Assembly (NCBI GenBank): GCA_027493615.1
Contig: JAOSKK010000005.1
Coordinates: 62,001-126,000, forward strand
Direction: 5' to 3'
Length of the DNA: 64,000 bases
Origin: Verrucomicrobiota bacterium
Lineage (GTDB): Bacteria > Verrucomicrobiota > Verrucomicrobiia > Limisphaerales > J093
Made by a program: the position numbers and the translations under genes. Below, piece after piece: positions 9,697 to 20,220 of the stretch (its first letter is position 1; each line of letters opens with the position of its first letter). The notes beneath the pieces are model-generated. The model worked only from the letters and a program-made list of their open reading frames with translations, was not told the DNA's origin and did no database searches.

Positions 9697-10738
9697 CTCC
9701 AGTGGAAAGTGCGGGCCCGCTCCCAGGCCGCGCGGCGGTACCGCTGGTAACGGTCCGGGTCCGATGCCAACTTCGCCAGCGCGTCGGCCACGGCGTCTGG
9801 AGTCTCGGCCGGCACGACGATGCCGGTTTGATCGTCGAGGGTGGATTCGATGAGCCCGGCGACCGGGTACACCACCGCGGGGGTCCCCATGGCGTTGGCT
9901 TCGATCACGTTCAGTCCCCAGCCTTCGCGCAGCGAGGTGTGAATCAGCACGTGCGCCTCGCGCAGGCACGCGTCCTTGCCCGCCTCACTCAAGGGCCCCG
10001 TGAAGACCACCGGTGGATCCGGCGCCAGCTCCGCGGCGAGCTGTCGCAACACGCCTTCGGCGATTCCGCCTCCCACCACCATCAGCGTGGCGGGGACGCC
10101 GCGCTGGCGCAGCAGGGCGTAGGCCCGGATGGCGTGGTCAATCCGCTTGTTCGGCGCCAACCGCGACACCACCACGAGGCGCAACGGGGGCGTGAGGGGC
10201 TTGGCATCCAGCTCGGGCAGGGCCACGGTATCCACACCATAGGGGATGAGATGCACGCGCCGGACCCCGATCTGCTCGAGCAGGATCTTGGTCGAAGCTG
10301 AGGCGGTCCAGAAAGGGACGTTTCGGTAAAGCCAGAGCATTCGTCGCTCCTGCCAGGCCCCGAACGTTGCCGTGAGCGGCCGGTAGAACGAACGCCAGAT
10401 CGGTCCCAACACCTCGTGGATGTAGGCGAGGCAGCGGGTCCCGCACCACCACGGCGCCAGCCACGGCAACCCGTGGTGCTGGTCAATCACCAGGTCGAAC
10501 CGCGGCTGCTGTCGGGCCCAGCGTCGCGCCGCCACGATCGCGCTCCCCTTCCCCCGGCTCGTACAATCCGGATGCCCTGCAACTCCTCCTCCGCGGGCGC
10601 TTCGGGGAACGCAAAGGCAAACCACACCACCTCGTGCCCCCGTTCACGCAGGGCTCGCAGGTAGCCTTCCGTAACGCGTTCCGCACCCCCGGCCAGCGGG
10701 TTTTTCGGATCCCGCCAGTTGAGCATCAGAAACCTCAT
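9636..10738 (-). CDS. GT4-family glycosyltransferase, one frameshift
   Basis: GT-B fold glycosyltransferase of ~367 residues starting with ATG at 10738. The N-terminus has the donor/acceptor-loop motif NPLAGGAERVTEGYLRALRERG; the C-terminal half has VSRLAPNKRIDHAI, and the EX7E-type motif EGWGLNVIEANAMGTPAV that contacts the nucleotide sugar. The frame shifts near 10545 (after RIVRAGGRG). It lies alone, tail-to-tail with rsmE and overlapping its 3' end by 61 bases, an unusually long convergent overlap. Acceptor and donor cannot be told from sequence. Confidence 0.87.
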
Positions 10739-10825
10739 GACGTTCCCGGCCGCGCCGGAGCGCCCCGGGAGCCGTGGCTTATCCTCCCTTCCCCGCCGGG
10801 TGACAACCGCAAAACGCGGGCCCCC

Positions 10826-10896
10826 ATTCCCCATGTTCGCAATCGGCGGAGAAATCCCCACCCCTCAATCCTCCGCAGATTTCGAACATCGGGAAT
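10826..10896. repeat. Dispersed hairpin repeat, copy A
   Basis: Left arm 10826-10851 and right arm 10871-10896 pair at 23 of 26 positions around a 19-nt loop. The core shared with the other copies is ATGTTCGNAATCGGCGGAG and its complement. It lies in the 200-base gap between two minus-strand genes (HEAT-repeat protein ending at 10938, glycosyltransferase starting at 10738). The outermost stem pairs differ from the other copies but remain paired (ATTCCC with GGGAAT here; AATCCC with GGGATT at 51.3 kb). Confidence 0.8.
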
Positions 10897-10937
10897 TGCG
10901 AGCAGGGAATCTCCGGCTTCCCACAACCTTTTTGGCC

Positions 10938-12101
10938 TCAGGGTGTTCGATCCCCCACGTCGAGCCACGCCTCGATCTCCCGCTGAACGGCCTTGGCCTC
11001 GACCTGTTCCAATCCGCCCGCCGCGACCGCCAAGGCCCGCACGGAATCGAGGGCGTTGGTAGCCCGATCGGTCCTCCGGGCCACCTCCAGCAGCGCTGCC
11101 AGAGCGGCGCGGCGCACTTCGACGTCGGCATCGGCCAATCCTCGTGTCAACCCGGCGATCGCTCCGCGCTCCCACAGCGTTTCCGCCCCCAACACCCGCA
11201 AGGTCCCGCGACGCACGACTGGATCTGGACTTCCGCTCATCCGGACGACCTCCTGCAGCGCGGCGCGGTCGTCCGCGATGAGTGCCCGCAACGTGCGCAC
11301 GGCCAGTTCACGAATCTCGGCCTGGTCGCTGTGCAGCCGCTCGGCCAGCGGCGGTACGGCAGCCCCGCCCAAGCCCTTGAGGGCATGCGTTACCGGGAAG
11401 CGTCCTCCGGGGACACCTCGAACAACACCTCCACCAACTGCGGTGCCCACTCCGCCGCCGCCGGCCCTGCCCGCCCCACGGCCGCAGCCAGGTGGTGGAG
11501 CAAGGTGACGTCGTTCGTGCGCATGGCTTCAACCACAACCTTCAATTCGCCCGGCCCCACCATCCGTAAAGCTTCGATCGCCGCCGCACTCACGCGGGGA
11601 TCACGATCGTGAATCGCGTTTCCCAACGCCGGCACGGCCGGAGCTGCCGCGGGTCCCAGCGCGGCCAGGGCCACCGCCGCCGGCCAGCGCCGGTCAATCC
11701 CCGCCCGCGGCCGCGCCAAGCGCATCACCCAGACCCAAAGCTGCCGGGGCAGGTACTTCCGCGAGCCGGTCGCCGCCGACCCAAACGCCGGGTCGGGCGT
11801 CTGCAGAGCCCGAATCAGAAACGGAACCGCGTTCGTTCCCAGTCGCATCACCGCCTGACGCGCCGGATCCCGGCGCTCGCCAAACGGGCTTACCAACTCC
11901 TCGAGCCACAGCGACAACGCGCGGCCGTCCTGCACCGGTTCTCGCGGTTCCGACAGCCACGCCGCGACGACGAGCAATGCGAGCAACCCGGACGATTCCG
12001 GCCATCCCCCACCCTGCCCAGCGCCACCCGCGCGGCCGACCGCGGGCGGACGTCCGCTCTCCCGCGTCAGGCAACGAAGCCGGTGGTGTGCTCACAGTCA
12101 T
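10938..12101 (-). CDS. HEAT-repeat protein with N-terminal membrane segment, frameshifted
   Basis: About 387 residues made mostly of ~30-residue helical repeats (LGPAAAPAVPALGNAIHD, RDPRVSAAAIEALRMVG, ADVEVRRAALAALLEVARR). The ATG at 12101 is chosen because it overlaps the stop of the upstream HEAT gene in an ATGA arrangement; the frame then shifts near 11990 to reach a hydrophobic segment (LLALLVVAAWL) and again near 11395. Neither break removes repeat content. HEAT arrays act as protein-binding scaffolds; no enzymatic motif is visible and no function can be assigned. The pair of adjacent HEAT genes looks like a tandem duplication. Confidence 0.75.
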
Positions 12102-13501
12102 GGGGTCACCGCAACATTCCGGATCCGGCGCAGTGCTTCCCGTGCGGACGAAGCCACATGGCCGACCAGCACGTCGCCGGAAGTGGCCCGGGCCAACTCG
12201 TCCAGGGCGACTTCAGCCTCCAACGCCGCCGGACCCAGTGCTGCCAAGGCGTTGGCCGCGGTCATCCGCTCCTCGGGATCCCCGGCCCGCAGCATGGCGA
12301 CCAGCGCCGGTACGGCCGTAGCCGCCGCCGGGCCCAAACCCTGGACCGCCGCGGCGGCGTTCTGTCGGACATCCGTATGGGCGTGTCCGAGCAGGCGCAC
12401 AATGCCCGGCACCACCCGCTCTGGCGATTCCATCCCGATCTTGCCCAAAGCGACCGCCGTCATGCTTGGGGTCCGCGACGGCCGGTGGGTAGCCTCCGTC
12501 TCCAGCAGTTCGAGCAACACCGGCACCGCCGGCGCAGCGGCCGCTCCGAGTTGGCCCAACAAGTGCGCCGCACGCCATCCCACCTCGGGATCGCCCAACA
12601 ACCCGATGAGCACCGGCATCACCGGCTCCGCCTCTCGCGTGACGCTCCACCACGCCACTGCTGCCGCATGCCGTTCCACGGGGAGCGTCTGCTGCCAGCA
12701 TCATTCGGAGCGCGTGGGTACTCTCGCAAGCCCGTGGCCCGAGCGCAGCCAACCCCCGCGCCGCCGCCAGGCGTTCCTCGGCATTCCCCGTTCGACCCAC
12801 TCCGCCAGCACCGCCGGCACGCGCGGGTCCCCCCCACCCAACCGCGCCAGCACTGTGAGAAGTCGGTGCCGTTCGATGCCTGGATCCGCTTCCCGCAGCC
12901 GCAGAAGGCCATCGACCAAGGCGGTGACCGTCGCGTCCGGCCATCTCGAGGCCTCCACGCCTTCGAGCGCGGTCAGCAGACGGTTCCGGACCGGCAACGG
13001 ATCTTCGCGTAACGCCGCCAGGACGACGGGGACCGCCGGTGGACCCAATCTGACCAGCACGGCCGCCGCCTCCACCCCCGATTCTGGTGCGTTCCCCACG
13101 GCTTGCCGCAGGGCTGGTGCGGCAGCTACACCCGCCGAACCCAACCGCGCCACCTGCCGCGCCGCAGCGGCAACCAAGGCGTCCGTCGAGGGCGCCGGTC
13201 GGCTACCGGGCACGAGCCATTGACGGACGCGCTGGTGCCACAACGTCAGTCTCGATTCCCGGGTCCGCAACGCCCGTGCCAGTTCCGGCACCACTTCAGC
13301 ACCCATCCCGCCGAGCACCGCTTCCGCGCGCAACCGCTCGCGATGATCCGCGTTGACACTCAACGCGAGCCAGTGTCCCACCGGTTCACCGGCGTACCGT
13401 GGGCCCGACCCCGGCCAGTACACCACGGCGAGGCCTCCCAGCAGGAGACCCCCAAGAACCACGGGCAGAAAGCCCCGGATCACTCGACGTTTCACATCCA
13501 C
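12098..13501 (-). CDS. HEAT-repeat protein with N-terminal membrane anchor, frameshifted
   Basis: About 468 residues. A GTG at 13501 or 13495 starts VKRRVIRG followed by a membrane helix (FLPVVLGGLLLGGLAVVYW), then many HEAT repeats (LGPPAVPVVLAALREDP, LLGDPEVGWRAAHLLGQLG, HTDVRQNAAAAVQGLGPAAA). The frame shifts near 12780 and near 12690. It ends in ATGA overlap with the next HEAT gene, so the two are translationally coupled. The reading frame also runs open far into the neighbouring muramidase gene on the other strand; that extension is antisense noise. Likely a membrane-tethered scaffold; function not known. Confidence 0.78.
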
Positions 13502-13663
13502 ACCGCTACCTCGTCCACGCCCCGACGTTACCCTGACCCGCCGCGCGCCACAAACACCGCCTGCGCCTCCATTTTCCGCGCCGCAGGCGCGGAAAAATCG
13601 TGTGAAGAACTCCCGCAGCAAAACGTCTCGCCCCGCTTCCCGGCCGCCGGGTAGTCTGACCGC

Positions 13664-14905
13664 ATGCAATCCTGGGTTTGGGGCGGATGCCTGCTGCTCG
13701 CCGCCGCGCTGCTCGAGGCCACCGGCGCTCCGGTGCGGTTGGGAAGCGAAGTCCTGGCCAGTCGCCATTACGACGTCCTGCGCGGCAAACGCGTGGGCCT
13801 GATCACCAACCAGACCGGCCGTGACGCCGCAGGACGTTCGACCATCGAGAAGCTCCGGGCCGCGCCGGGCGTGAAGTTGGTGGCGCTGTTTGCCCCCGAA
13901 CACGGGCTCGACGGCACCGTACCCGCCGGACTGGAGTTCACGAACACCACGCATCGAGCCACCGGCCTTCCTTTGTACTCGCTCTACGGCCCGGGTCCGA
14001 CCCGCCGCCCGACTCCCGCCATGCTCAAGGGTTTGGACGTGATGGTGTATGAGCTCCAGGACACCGGCATCCGGCCGTACACGTACATCAGCACCCTGGG
14101 TTTTGCGATGGAAGCCTGCGCGGCGGCCGGCATCCCGTTCGTGGTGCTGGACCGCCCGAACCCCCTCGGCGGCCAACGCGTCGAAGGGCCGATGCTGGAC
14201 CCGCGCTTCCGGTCCTTCATCGGCCAGTGGGAAATCCCGCTTATCTACGGCATGACCTGCGGTGAACTCGCTCGCATGATCAACGGCGAACGCTGGATCA
14301 CCAACCGCTGCCAGCTCACTGTCGTGCCGCTCGAGGGCTGGCGCCGCCAGATGGCCTGGCCCGACACCGGCCTGCCTTGGGTTCCCACTTCCCCGAACGT
14401 GCGCACCGTGGACGCTGCCCTGTGCCTGCCCACCACCGGGGTTCTCGGCGAGATCGGCGGCGTGAGCATTGGCTTCGGCACCGATCTCCCCTTCCAGGTT
14501 TTCGGCGCCCCGTGGCTGGACGGGCGTCGGGCGGCCGAACACCTCAACGCGCGCGGTCTCAAGGGCGTGACGTTCGTGCCGTTCGCGTTCCAGCCGAACC
14601 GCGGCGCGTTCAAGGATCAAAAGCTGAATGGCGTCCGCGTGCGGGTGACCCACGGCGCCACCGCCCCGCTGCTGGCCATCAACTTTCATGTGCTGGATGC
14701 CGTACGGAAGCTCGCCAACCGCAACCTCTACGCGGAGGCTGCGAAGAGCGGCAAATCGTTCAACATGTTCGACAAGGTCAACGGCACGGATGCCACTCGT
14801 CTGGCACTTGCCCGCGGCGGCTCCGCCTCCACGATCATCGCCGGTTGGAAGGCCGGGGAGGACGCCTTCCGTCAGCGACGCCAGAAGTATCTCCTCTACC
14901 CGTGA
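13664..14905 (+). CDS. NamZ-like exo-beta-N-acetylmuramidase (DUF1343), secreted
   Basis: Intact, 413 residues. A signal peptide (WVWGGCLLLAAALLEATGA) precedes a DUF1343 domain with VGLITNQTGRD, LFAPEHGLDGTVPAG, VYELQDTGIRPYTYISTL, VVLDRPNPLGG and IPLIYGMTCGELA. Characterised members (NamZ of Bacillus subtilis) release N-acetylmuramic acid from the non-reducing ends of peptidoglycan fragments. The protein should act in the periplasm or outside. An OppD-type ABC ATPase starts 16 bases downstream, consistent with uptake of the products, although that link is inferred. Signal peptide and length fit the family. Confidence 0.88.
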   Translation: MQSWVWGGCLLLAAALLEATGAPVRLGSEVLASRHYDVLRGKRVGLITNQTGRDAAGRSTIEKLRAAPGVKLVALFAPEHGLDGTVPAGLEFTNTTHRATGLPLYSLYGPGPTRRPTPAMLKGLDVMVYELQDTGIRPYTYISTLGFAMEACAAAGIPFVVLDRPNPLGGQRVEGPMLDPRFRSFIGQWEIPLIYGMTCGELARMINGERWITNRCQLTVVPLEGWRRQMAWPDTGLPWVPTSPNVRTVDAALCLPTTGVLGEIGGVSIGFGTDLPFQVFGAPWLDGRRAAEHLNARGLKGVTFVPFAFQPNRGAFKDQKLNGVRVRVTHGATAPLLAINFHVLDAVRKLANRNLYAEAAKSGKSFNMFDKVNGTDATRLALARGGSASTIIAGWKAGEDAFRQRRQKYLLYP

Positions 14906-14920
14906 ACCCCCGGTCGGCCG

Positions 14921-15916
14921 ATGGCCCTGCTCGAGATCCTTGACCTGGCCGTCGAATTCGGCAGCGGCCCCACCGCCGTGCGTGCCGTGGACGGCGTGTC
15001 GCTGCGCGTGGCCGAGGGCCAGACGGTGTGTCTGGTCGGCGAGAGCGGTTCAGGCAAGTCGGTCACGGGGTTGTCCATCGCGCGCCTGCTGCCTTCGCCT
15101 CCGGCCCACTGGGTTGGCGGCGAAATTCTTCTGGCCGGTCGGGCCATCCGCCATCTGCCCGAGCGGGAACTGCGGGCCATCCGCGGCCGCGTGGTGGCCT
15201 ACATCTTCCAGGAACCGGCCGCCGCCTTGAACCCGGTCCTCCGCGTGGGCGACCAGATCCGCGAGATGCTCGAACTGCACCGGCCGGCCGCGGCGCACCG
15301 CGACGAAGTCACGCGGTTGCTCGAACTCACGGGCATCCCCGCGGCGGCCCGGCGTGCGCGCGACTATCCCCACCAACTCTCCGGCGGCATGCTGCAGCGC
15401 GTGATGATCGCGATGGCCCTGGCCGCGCAACCGCGGTTGCTGGTGGCGGACGAACCCACCACCGCCCTCGATGTCACCATTCAAGCCCAGATCCTCGAAC
15501 TCCTCACCGACCTGCGCCGCCGCTTGGGCATGAGCATCCTCCTGATCACACATCATCTGGGTATTGTGGCCGAGTTCGCCGAACGGGTAGCGATCATGTA
15601 TGCCGGCCAGATTGTCGAGGAAGGACCCGTGCCTGCGGTTCTGGCGAATCCCCTCCATCCCTACACCCGCGCCCTCCTCAACGCCGTGCCACGTCTCGGG
15701 GCGGGGGCGGAACGCCTCGCGAACATTCCCGGCCAGGCCCCGCCGGCGGGTGCCTTCCCCTCCGGTTGCCGCTTCCATCCGCGCTGCCCCCGGGTCGAGT
15801 CCACCTGTCGCCGGAGCCCGCCGCAGTGGCTCGAGGTTCTGCCAGACCGCCACGTGCGTTGCCCGCTGTGGGCTTTGTCGGGTCCCGACGCCGGCCGAGG
15901 GTTTCCGCCCGCCTAA
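14921..15916 (+). CDS. Oligopeptide/dipeptide ABC transporter ATP-binding protein (OppD/DppD type)
   Basis: Intact, 331 residues. Walker [14 protein letters not shown] (~39-51), signature [14 protein letters not shown], Walker [14 protein letters not shown]-loop ITHHLG, and the C-terminal oligopeptide extension with the cysteine cluster [14 protein letters not shown]. It would power import of peptides through an inner-membrane channel. No permease, binding protein or OppF partner is in the window, so it is an orphan subunit here. It follows the NamZ-like gene by 16 bases and its stop overlaps the stop of the converging protease by four bases. Confidence 0.92.
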   Translation: MALLEILDLAVEFGSGPTAVRAVDGVSLRVAEGQTVCLVGESGSGKSVTGLSIARLLPSPPAHWVGGEILLAGRAIRHLPERELRAIRGRVVAYIFQEPAAALNPVLRVGDQIREMLELHRPAAAHRDEVTRLLELTGIPAAARRARDYPHQLSGGMLQRVMIAMALAAQPRLLVADEPTTALDVTIQAQILELLTDLRRRLGMSILLITHHLGIVAEFAERVAIMYAGQIVEEGPVPAVLANPLHPYTRALLNAVPRLGAGAERLANIPGQAPPAGAFPSGCRFHPRCPRVESTCRRSPPQWLEVLPDRHVRCPLWALSGPDAGRGFPPA

Positions 15917-17866
15917 GCTTCCGCGCCGAGTCCCGGCGGCAGTGGGCACTCCAACGAGTCGGCGATTGCCCGGATCAGTTCGGCTTCGCGCACTTCGACC
16001 TGTCCGTCCGCCGCCACCGCCAGCGCGCAGCCATCGAGCAACTGTCGCTTGATGGCGGGAGCGGCCAGCGCCAACCGGTCCAGCGCGGCATCGATCTCCG
16101 CCAGGTTACACTGGGCGGCCGGCAACAGACGGAGGCGCGTTCCCCTGGATCGAGTCGCCTCGCCCCCGCCGCAAAGGCCCGGGCTGCCGCGGGTTCCTCG
16201 TCCTGCCCCTGGTGCGCAAGCGCCGACAGCAACACGGCGCAGTCGGGCAGCAGGGGGTTGAGCGCGTAGTACTGCACCACGCGCGCCGGGCGTTCCGCTC
16301 CAAACAGCGGCGCGAGGTGGCGCCGCACCAGCCGCAGCAGGGCGTACTCGAACAGGTCAATCTCCCGGTCTCTCTCGACCAACTCTTCGAGCAGCCGCGC
16401 GAAGCCTTCGTATTGCGAGGGCGAAAGCTCGCGCAACGCCGGCAGCGCCAGGGACACCAGCGGGAGACGATCCCGCGGAGCGAGCGCCTCCACCGCTGCA
16501 GCGATGGCGGGCAGCCCCGCAAAGTACTCGGCCCGCACCTGCGCCTCGATCGCGTCGAGCTGGCCTTGCCGCTGCACCTCGTCCCGGCTCAACACCAGGG
16601 CCAACACCAGTCCCGCGGCACCGAGCGGTTCCCGCGCCGCCGCGACCAACTCGGCGGGCAGACGTTCCAGCAGCGCGCCTGCGTATTGGATGTCCTCCGG
16701 CGTGGGCGCCCCCACTTGGGCCACCAGACGAGCCGCCGGAATGGTCGGCGGGAGGCCTCGCAGTTGGGGTGGCGCCGCGGCTCCGGCCACGGGAACCAGC
16801 CTGCCAATGACGGCCGCACCCCCGCGGTCGGTCCGCCCGCCCGGCTCTGGGCCCACACTCGCCGGACTGACCTTGGGAAACACCCCATTGAACTGCGGGT
16901 CCAGCAGCCGGATGCGGTCCGCGAGTGGCGGATGCGTCGAAAACCACGCGAGCCACGATTCCGAAAGCCCGTTGCCGAAGAACAGGTGGCTGGCCTCTTC
17001 CGCCTTGGGATTCTCCAGCCGCGAACCCGCCACCAGTCCCCCAATCTTCTTCAGCGCCCCCGCCAGCCCCGACGGGTTCCGCGTAAACTGCACGGCGGCG
17101 GCGTCGGCCAGGAACTCCCGCTGCCGGGAGACCGCACTCTTGATGAGCCGGCCGAAGAGCACGCCGATGCCTCCCAGGATGATCAGCGCCAGACCGATGA
17201 GCGGCAGCGCGTTGGCCGCCTTGCCATCGCGCGAACTCCCGCCACGCACCCGCAACAACTGCCGGCCCACGATCGCGAGCACCAGCAAGCCGTTGATGAT
17301 GCCGATCAACCGCAGGTTCAGCCGCATGTCGCCGTTCAGGATGTGGCTGAACTCGTGGGCGATGACGCCTTGCAGTTCGTCCCGATTCAGGAACCGGAGG
17401 CAACCTCGCGTCACGCCCACCGCGGCGTCACGGGTGTCGAGCCCCGCGGCGAACGCGTTGATGCCCCCTCCTGGCGCAACAGGTACACTTGAGGAACCGG
17501 AATGCCCGAAGCCAGGGCCATCTCCTCGACCACGTTCAGAAGCCGGCGCTCTTCGAGGTCCGTCGTGTGGGGATGCACCGGCGTGCCCCCGAGCATCTCG
17601 GCCACCGCCGATCCTCCCCGCCGCAGCTCGAGGATCTTCACCACGCTTCCCAGGAAGATGACGAAGGTGGTGCCGGCGGTAACCCCCGCAAACAGCCGGG
17701 CGTCCCAGAGGCGCTGCCAGTCGTCGGGCCGGTCCCAGTTGAGGCGGAAGATCAGCGCGAAGACGAGGTTGAGCGCCAGCACCGTCAAACCCAGCGCCAC
17801 CGCGAAGTAGAACACCAGCAACTTCGTCCGGCGCCGGGCCCGATCCTGGCGGTCGAAGAAGTCCAT
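15913..17866 (-). CDS. M48-family (HtpX-like) membrane metallopeptidase with long C-terminal domain, two frameshifts
   Basis: About 650 residues. Two N-terminal membrane helices (residues ~17-40 and ~60-80), then the zinc site HEFSH, two more helices (LIGIINGLLVLAIVG, PLIGLALIILGGIGVLFG) and a conserved M48 segment (SRQREFLADAAAVQFTRNP; STHPPLADRIRLL). A ~300-residue alpha-helical C-terminal part follows, ending in a TerB-like acidic stretch (LLDGCALAVAADGQVEVREAELIRAIAD). Frames break near 17470 and 16135. The LemA gene lies eight bases upstream, a pairing seen in many bacteria. Likely degrades or processes membrane proteins. The extra domain is longer than in HtpX itself. Confidence 0.85.
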
Positions 17867-17874
17867 CGCCCGGC

Positions 17875-18480
17875 TCAGGTGAACGACACCTTCGGTGCCT
17901 CGCGTTCCTCGGGCTTCTCGACCACGAACAGCTCAGCGGCGGTGAAGTTGAACGTGCCGGCCACGAGGTTGCTCGGGAAGGTCTCGCGCGCCGTGTTGTA
18001 CACCATCACCGCGTCGTTGAAGGCCTGCCGGGCAAACGCCACCTTGTTCTCGGTCGAGGCGAGCTCTTCCTGGAGGCTGAGCATGTTCTGATTGGCCTTG
18101 AGATCGGGATACGCCTCGGCCAACGCGAACAGCCGGCCGAGCACACCCCCCAACGAGGATTCCGCCGCCACCAGTTCGCGCATGGCCCCGGCGTCACCCG
18201 GGTTGGCCGCCGCGCGCTGGTTGGCGCTCGCCGCCGCGTTGCGTGCCGTGATCACGCGCTCCAGGGTCTCCCGCTCGTGCTTCAGATAGCCTTTGACCGT
18301 CTCGACCAGGTTCGGGATGAGATCGTACCGACGCTTGAGCTGCACCTCGATCTGGGCATACGCATTCTTGAAACGGTTGCGCAGCGTGACCAGCCGGTTG
18401 TAGAGCGCGATCACGAACACCGCGACGAGAAACAGCGGCAGCAACAGGACGATCAGCAGCAGGAGGATTCCGGTTTTCAC
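17875..18480 (-). CDS. LemA family protein
   Basis: Intact, 201 residues from the GTG at 18480, which places the single membrane helix (LLLLIVLLLPLFLVAVFVIALYN) at the very N-terminus as in the family. The cytoplasmic/periplasmic helical bundle shows YNRLVTLRNRFKNAYAQIEVQLKRR, DLIPNLVETVKGY and PDLKANQNMLSLQEEL, all LemA hallmarks. It precedes an M48 peptidase by eight bases, so the two are likely co-transcribed and may act together at the membrane; the molecular role is not established. Upstream lies hairpin repeat copy B. Confidence 0.92.
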   Translation of the reverse strand: MKTGILLLLIVLLLPLFLVAVFVIALYNRLVTLRNRFKNAYAQIEVQLKRRYDLIPNLVETVKGYLKHERETLERVITARNAAASANQRAAANPGDAGAMRELVAAESSLGGVLGRLFALAEAYPDLKANQNMLSLQEELASTENKVAFARQAFNDAVMVYNTARETFPSNLVAGTFNFTAAELFVVEKPEEREAPKVSFT

Positions 18481-18621
18481 AGTGGGCCTTTGGTTCGATG
18501 GCCGCTGTGGTAGCCGAAAACCCGGGGAGCAACAATTACATTCTCCGCCCCGCGCTGGAAGCCATCGCCCCGCCGATTGAGCACCGCCTGAATCGCGGGG
18601 CGTCCAAAGGCCCCTCTCCCC

Positions 18622-18968
18622 ATCCCCGATGTTCGAAATTCGCGGAGGAGCCAGGCCCAGGGGGTTTCTCCGCCGATTGCGAACATAGGGGATTGGGGGG
18701 AGCTGAAGATCCTGGCGCGTCGACGCCGGCCGGGGGGTGCCCACCTTGAACCCTGGAGCTTTCCAAGAACCGTGCACGAAAAGCGGGGGTGAACCCCCCG
18801 CACTCCATACGCTTCGCGATGGGCAGGGCCCGTCCGTTCCGCGCGCAGCGTCTGGAGTGCGTCGGGTTGACCGGCGCTTTCCGGTTCATGGCTACCGAGC
18901 AGGCGCGGCAGGAACAGGACGCTTCCCTTGAGCTTTGAACTTCGCCCTTGGCCCTTGGCCCTTCGCCC
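18622..18968 (-). repeat. Dispersed composite repeat, copy B: hairpin plus flank plus heptad array
   Basis: This ~520-base gap between LemA and the class V aminotransferase holds no gene. Hairpin arms at 18622-18647 and 18668-18693 pair at 22 of 26 positions around a 20-nt loop. Reading on the minus strand, the flank at 18860-18930 (TTCCTGCC, then CCATGAACCG) matches the left flank of the copies at 37.2 and 51.2 kb. It ends in 7-bp repeats at 18928-18968 (TTGAGCT, TTGAACT, TTGGCCC twice, TTCGCCC, with one 6-bp unit). About 150 bases of extra sequence separate hairpin and flank relative to the 51-kb copy. Confidence 0.7.
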
Positions 18969-19000
18969 CCTGAACACGTTCACGGGCAACAAGGCGCACG

Positions 19001-20220
19001 TCACGCCCCCAGAACCGCGGGCGAGCTTGTCCGGCAGAACCGCCGCCAATCGCTCGTAGTGCGAACGCTCGTTGTACACTTGTGCCGAGATCCGCAACAC
19101 CCGCCGCGGGGGGCGCCGGCCAGGGAATCACCGGCACCTCGATGCCTTCGCCGGCCCGCAACGCCTCCTGCAACGGATCGAGGTAAAGCGGCGACTTCGG
19201 CGCAGCCGTCTCCGGAGCATCGGGTAGAGGCAGCGCCGCCAGCGCGCCGATCATCTCCGCGGGCGCCGGCGCGGGTTGGTCGATCGCCCGACACAGGATC
19301 CGCCGGGCTTCGAGGGCGAGCTGACGGTTCCGTGCCATCAACCCTGGCCACCCGTCTGGCAGCAGACCGCCCATCACCTCCAGCGCCTTCGGCACACTCA
19401 GCGCGGCCGAGGGGTCGCCCGTACCCGTCCAGCCGAACTCGAGCAGGAAGCGCGAGCGCTCCTTCCGCGGTGAGTTGGCACCGTGGCTGATGATCAGCGG
19501 ACGCACCCGCGGCTGCCAATCCGGTCGCACGTACAGGAAGGCCGCGCCTTTCGGAGCGCAAAGCCACTTGTGCGCGTTGCCTGTGTAGGCGGCGGCCCCC
19601 AGCGTTTCGAGGGTCAGCGGCACCATGCCCGGCGCGTGCGCCCCGTCCACCAGCGTCTCGACGCCGCGATCCGCCAAAGCGCGCACGAGCCGGTCGATCG
19701 GCAGGACCAGACCCGTCTGACTCGTCACATGATCCAGCAGCGCGAGGCGCGTGCGTGCGGTCACCCCTGCCAGCACGGCTTCGAGCACCTCATCCGCGTG
19801 ATGGAGCGGAAAGGGCACCGGCGCCACCACCACTCGGGCCCGTTCTCTCCCGGCCACGTAATCGAGGGCGTTCCGACAGGCGTTGTACTCGTGGTCGGTC
19901 ACCAGCAGCTCATCGCCGCGACGAAACCGGAGCGAGCGCAGCACGGTGTTCACACCCGCGGTGGCGTTGGGAACAAAGACCAGATTCGCCGGGTCAGCCC
20001 CCACAAATCGGGCCAGCGAGGCCCGCGCCGCGTCCAGCAAGCCCTCCAGGTCACGGACGAAAAACTGGATCGGCTCCCGCTCAAGGCGGTCGCGCCACGC
20101 GCGCTGGCAATCGAGCACCGGCCGCGGACAACTGCCGAAGGAGCCGTGGTTCAGGAAGACCACCTGCGGGTCGAGCAGCCAGAAGGGCGGCTCCGACGGA
20201 TGGGCGGCGGCGGCGTTCAC
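19001..20220 (-). CDS. Class V PLP-dependent aminotransferase (isopenicillin-N epimerase-like)
   Basis: About 406 residues. Motifs: [16 protein letters not shown], the cofactor-binding [23 protein letters not shown], and the Schiff-base lysine in [12 protein letters not shown]. Members are annotated as isopenicillin-N epimerase or cysteine-desulfurase-like; substrates are mostly unknown. The GTG start at 20220 overlaps the thyA stop (GTGTGA), so it is translationally coupled to thyA. The frame shifts near 19107, after which [19 protein letters not shown] gives the usual C-terminus; a further slip at a G5 run near 19010 probably hides the true stop at about 19001. A much longer open frame upstream is antisense or out of frame with thyA and not real. 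Confidence 0.82.

Noticed and set aside
12701..14689. A 662-codon minus-strand frame through the muramidase gene
   Set aside because: The first half is antisense to the intact NamZ-like gene; only the HEAT part from ~13501 is real.
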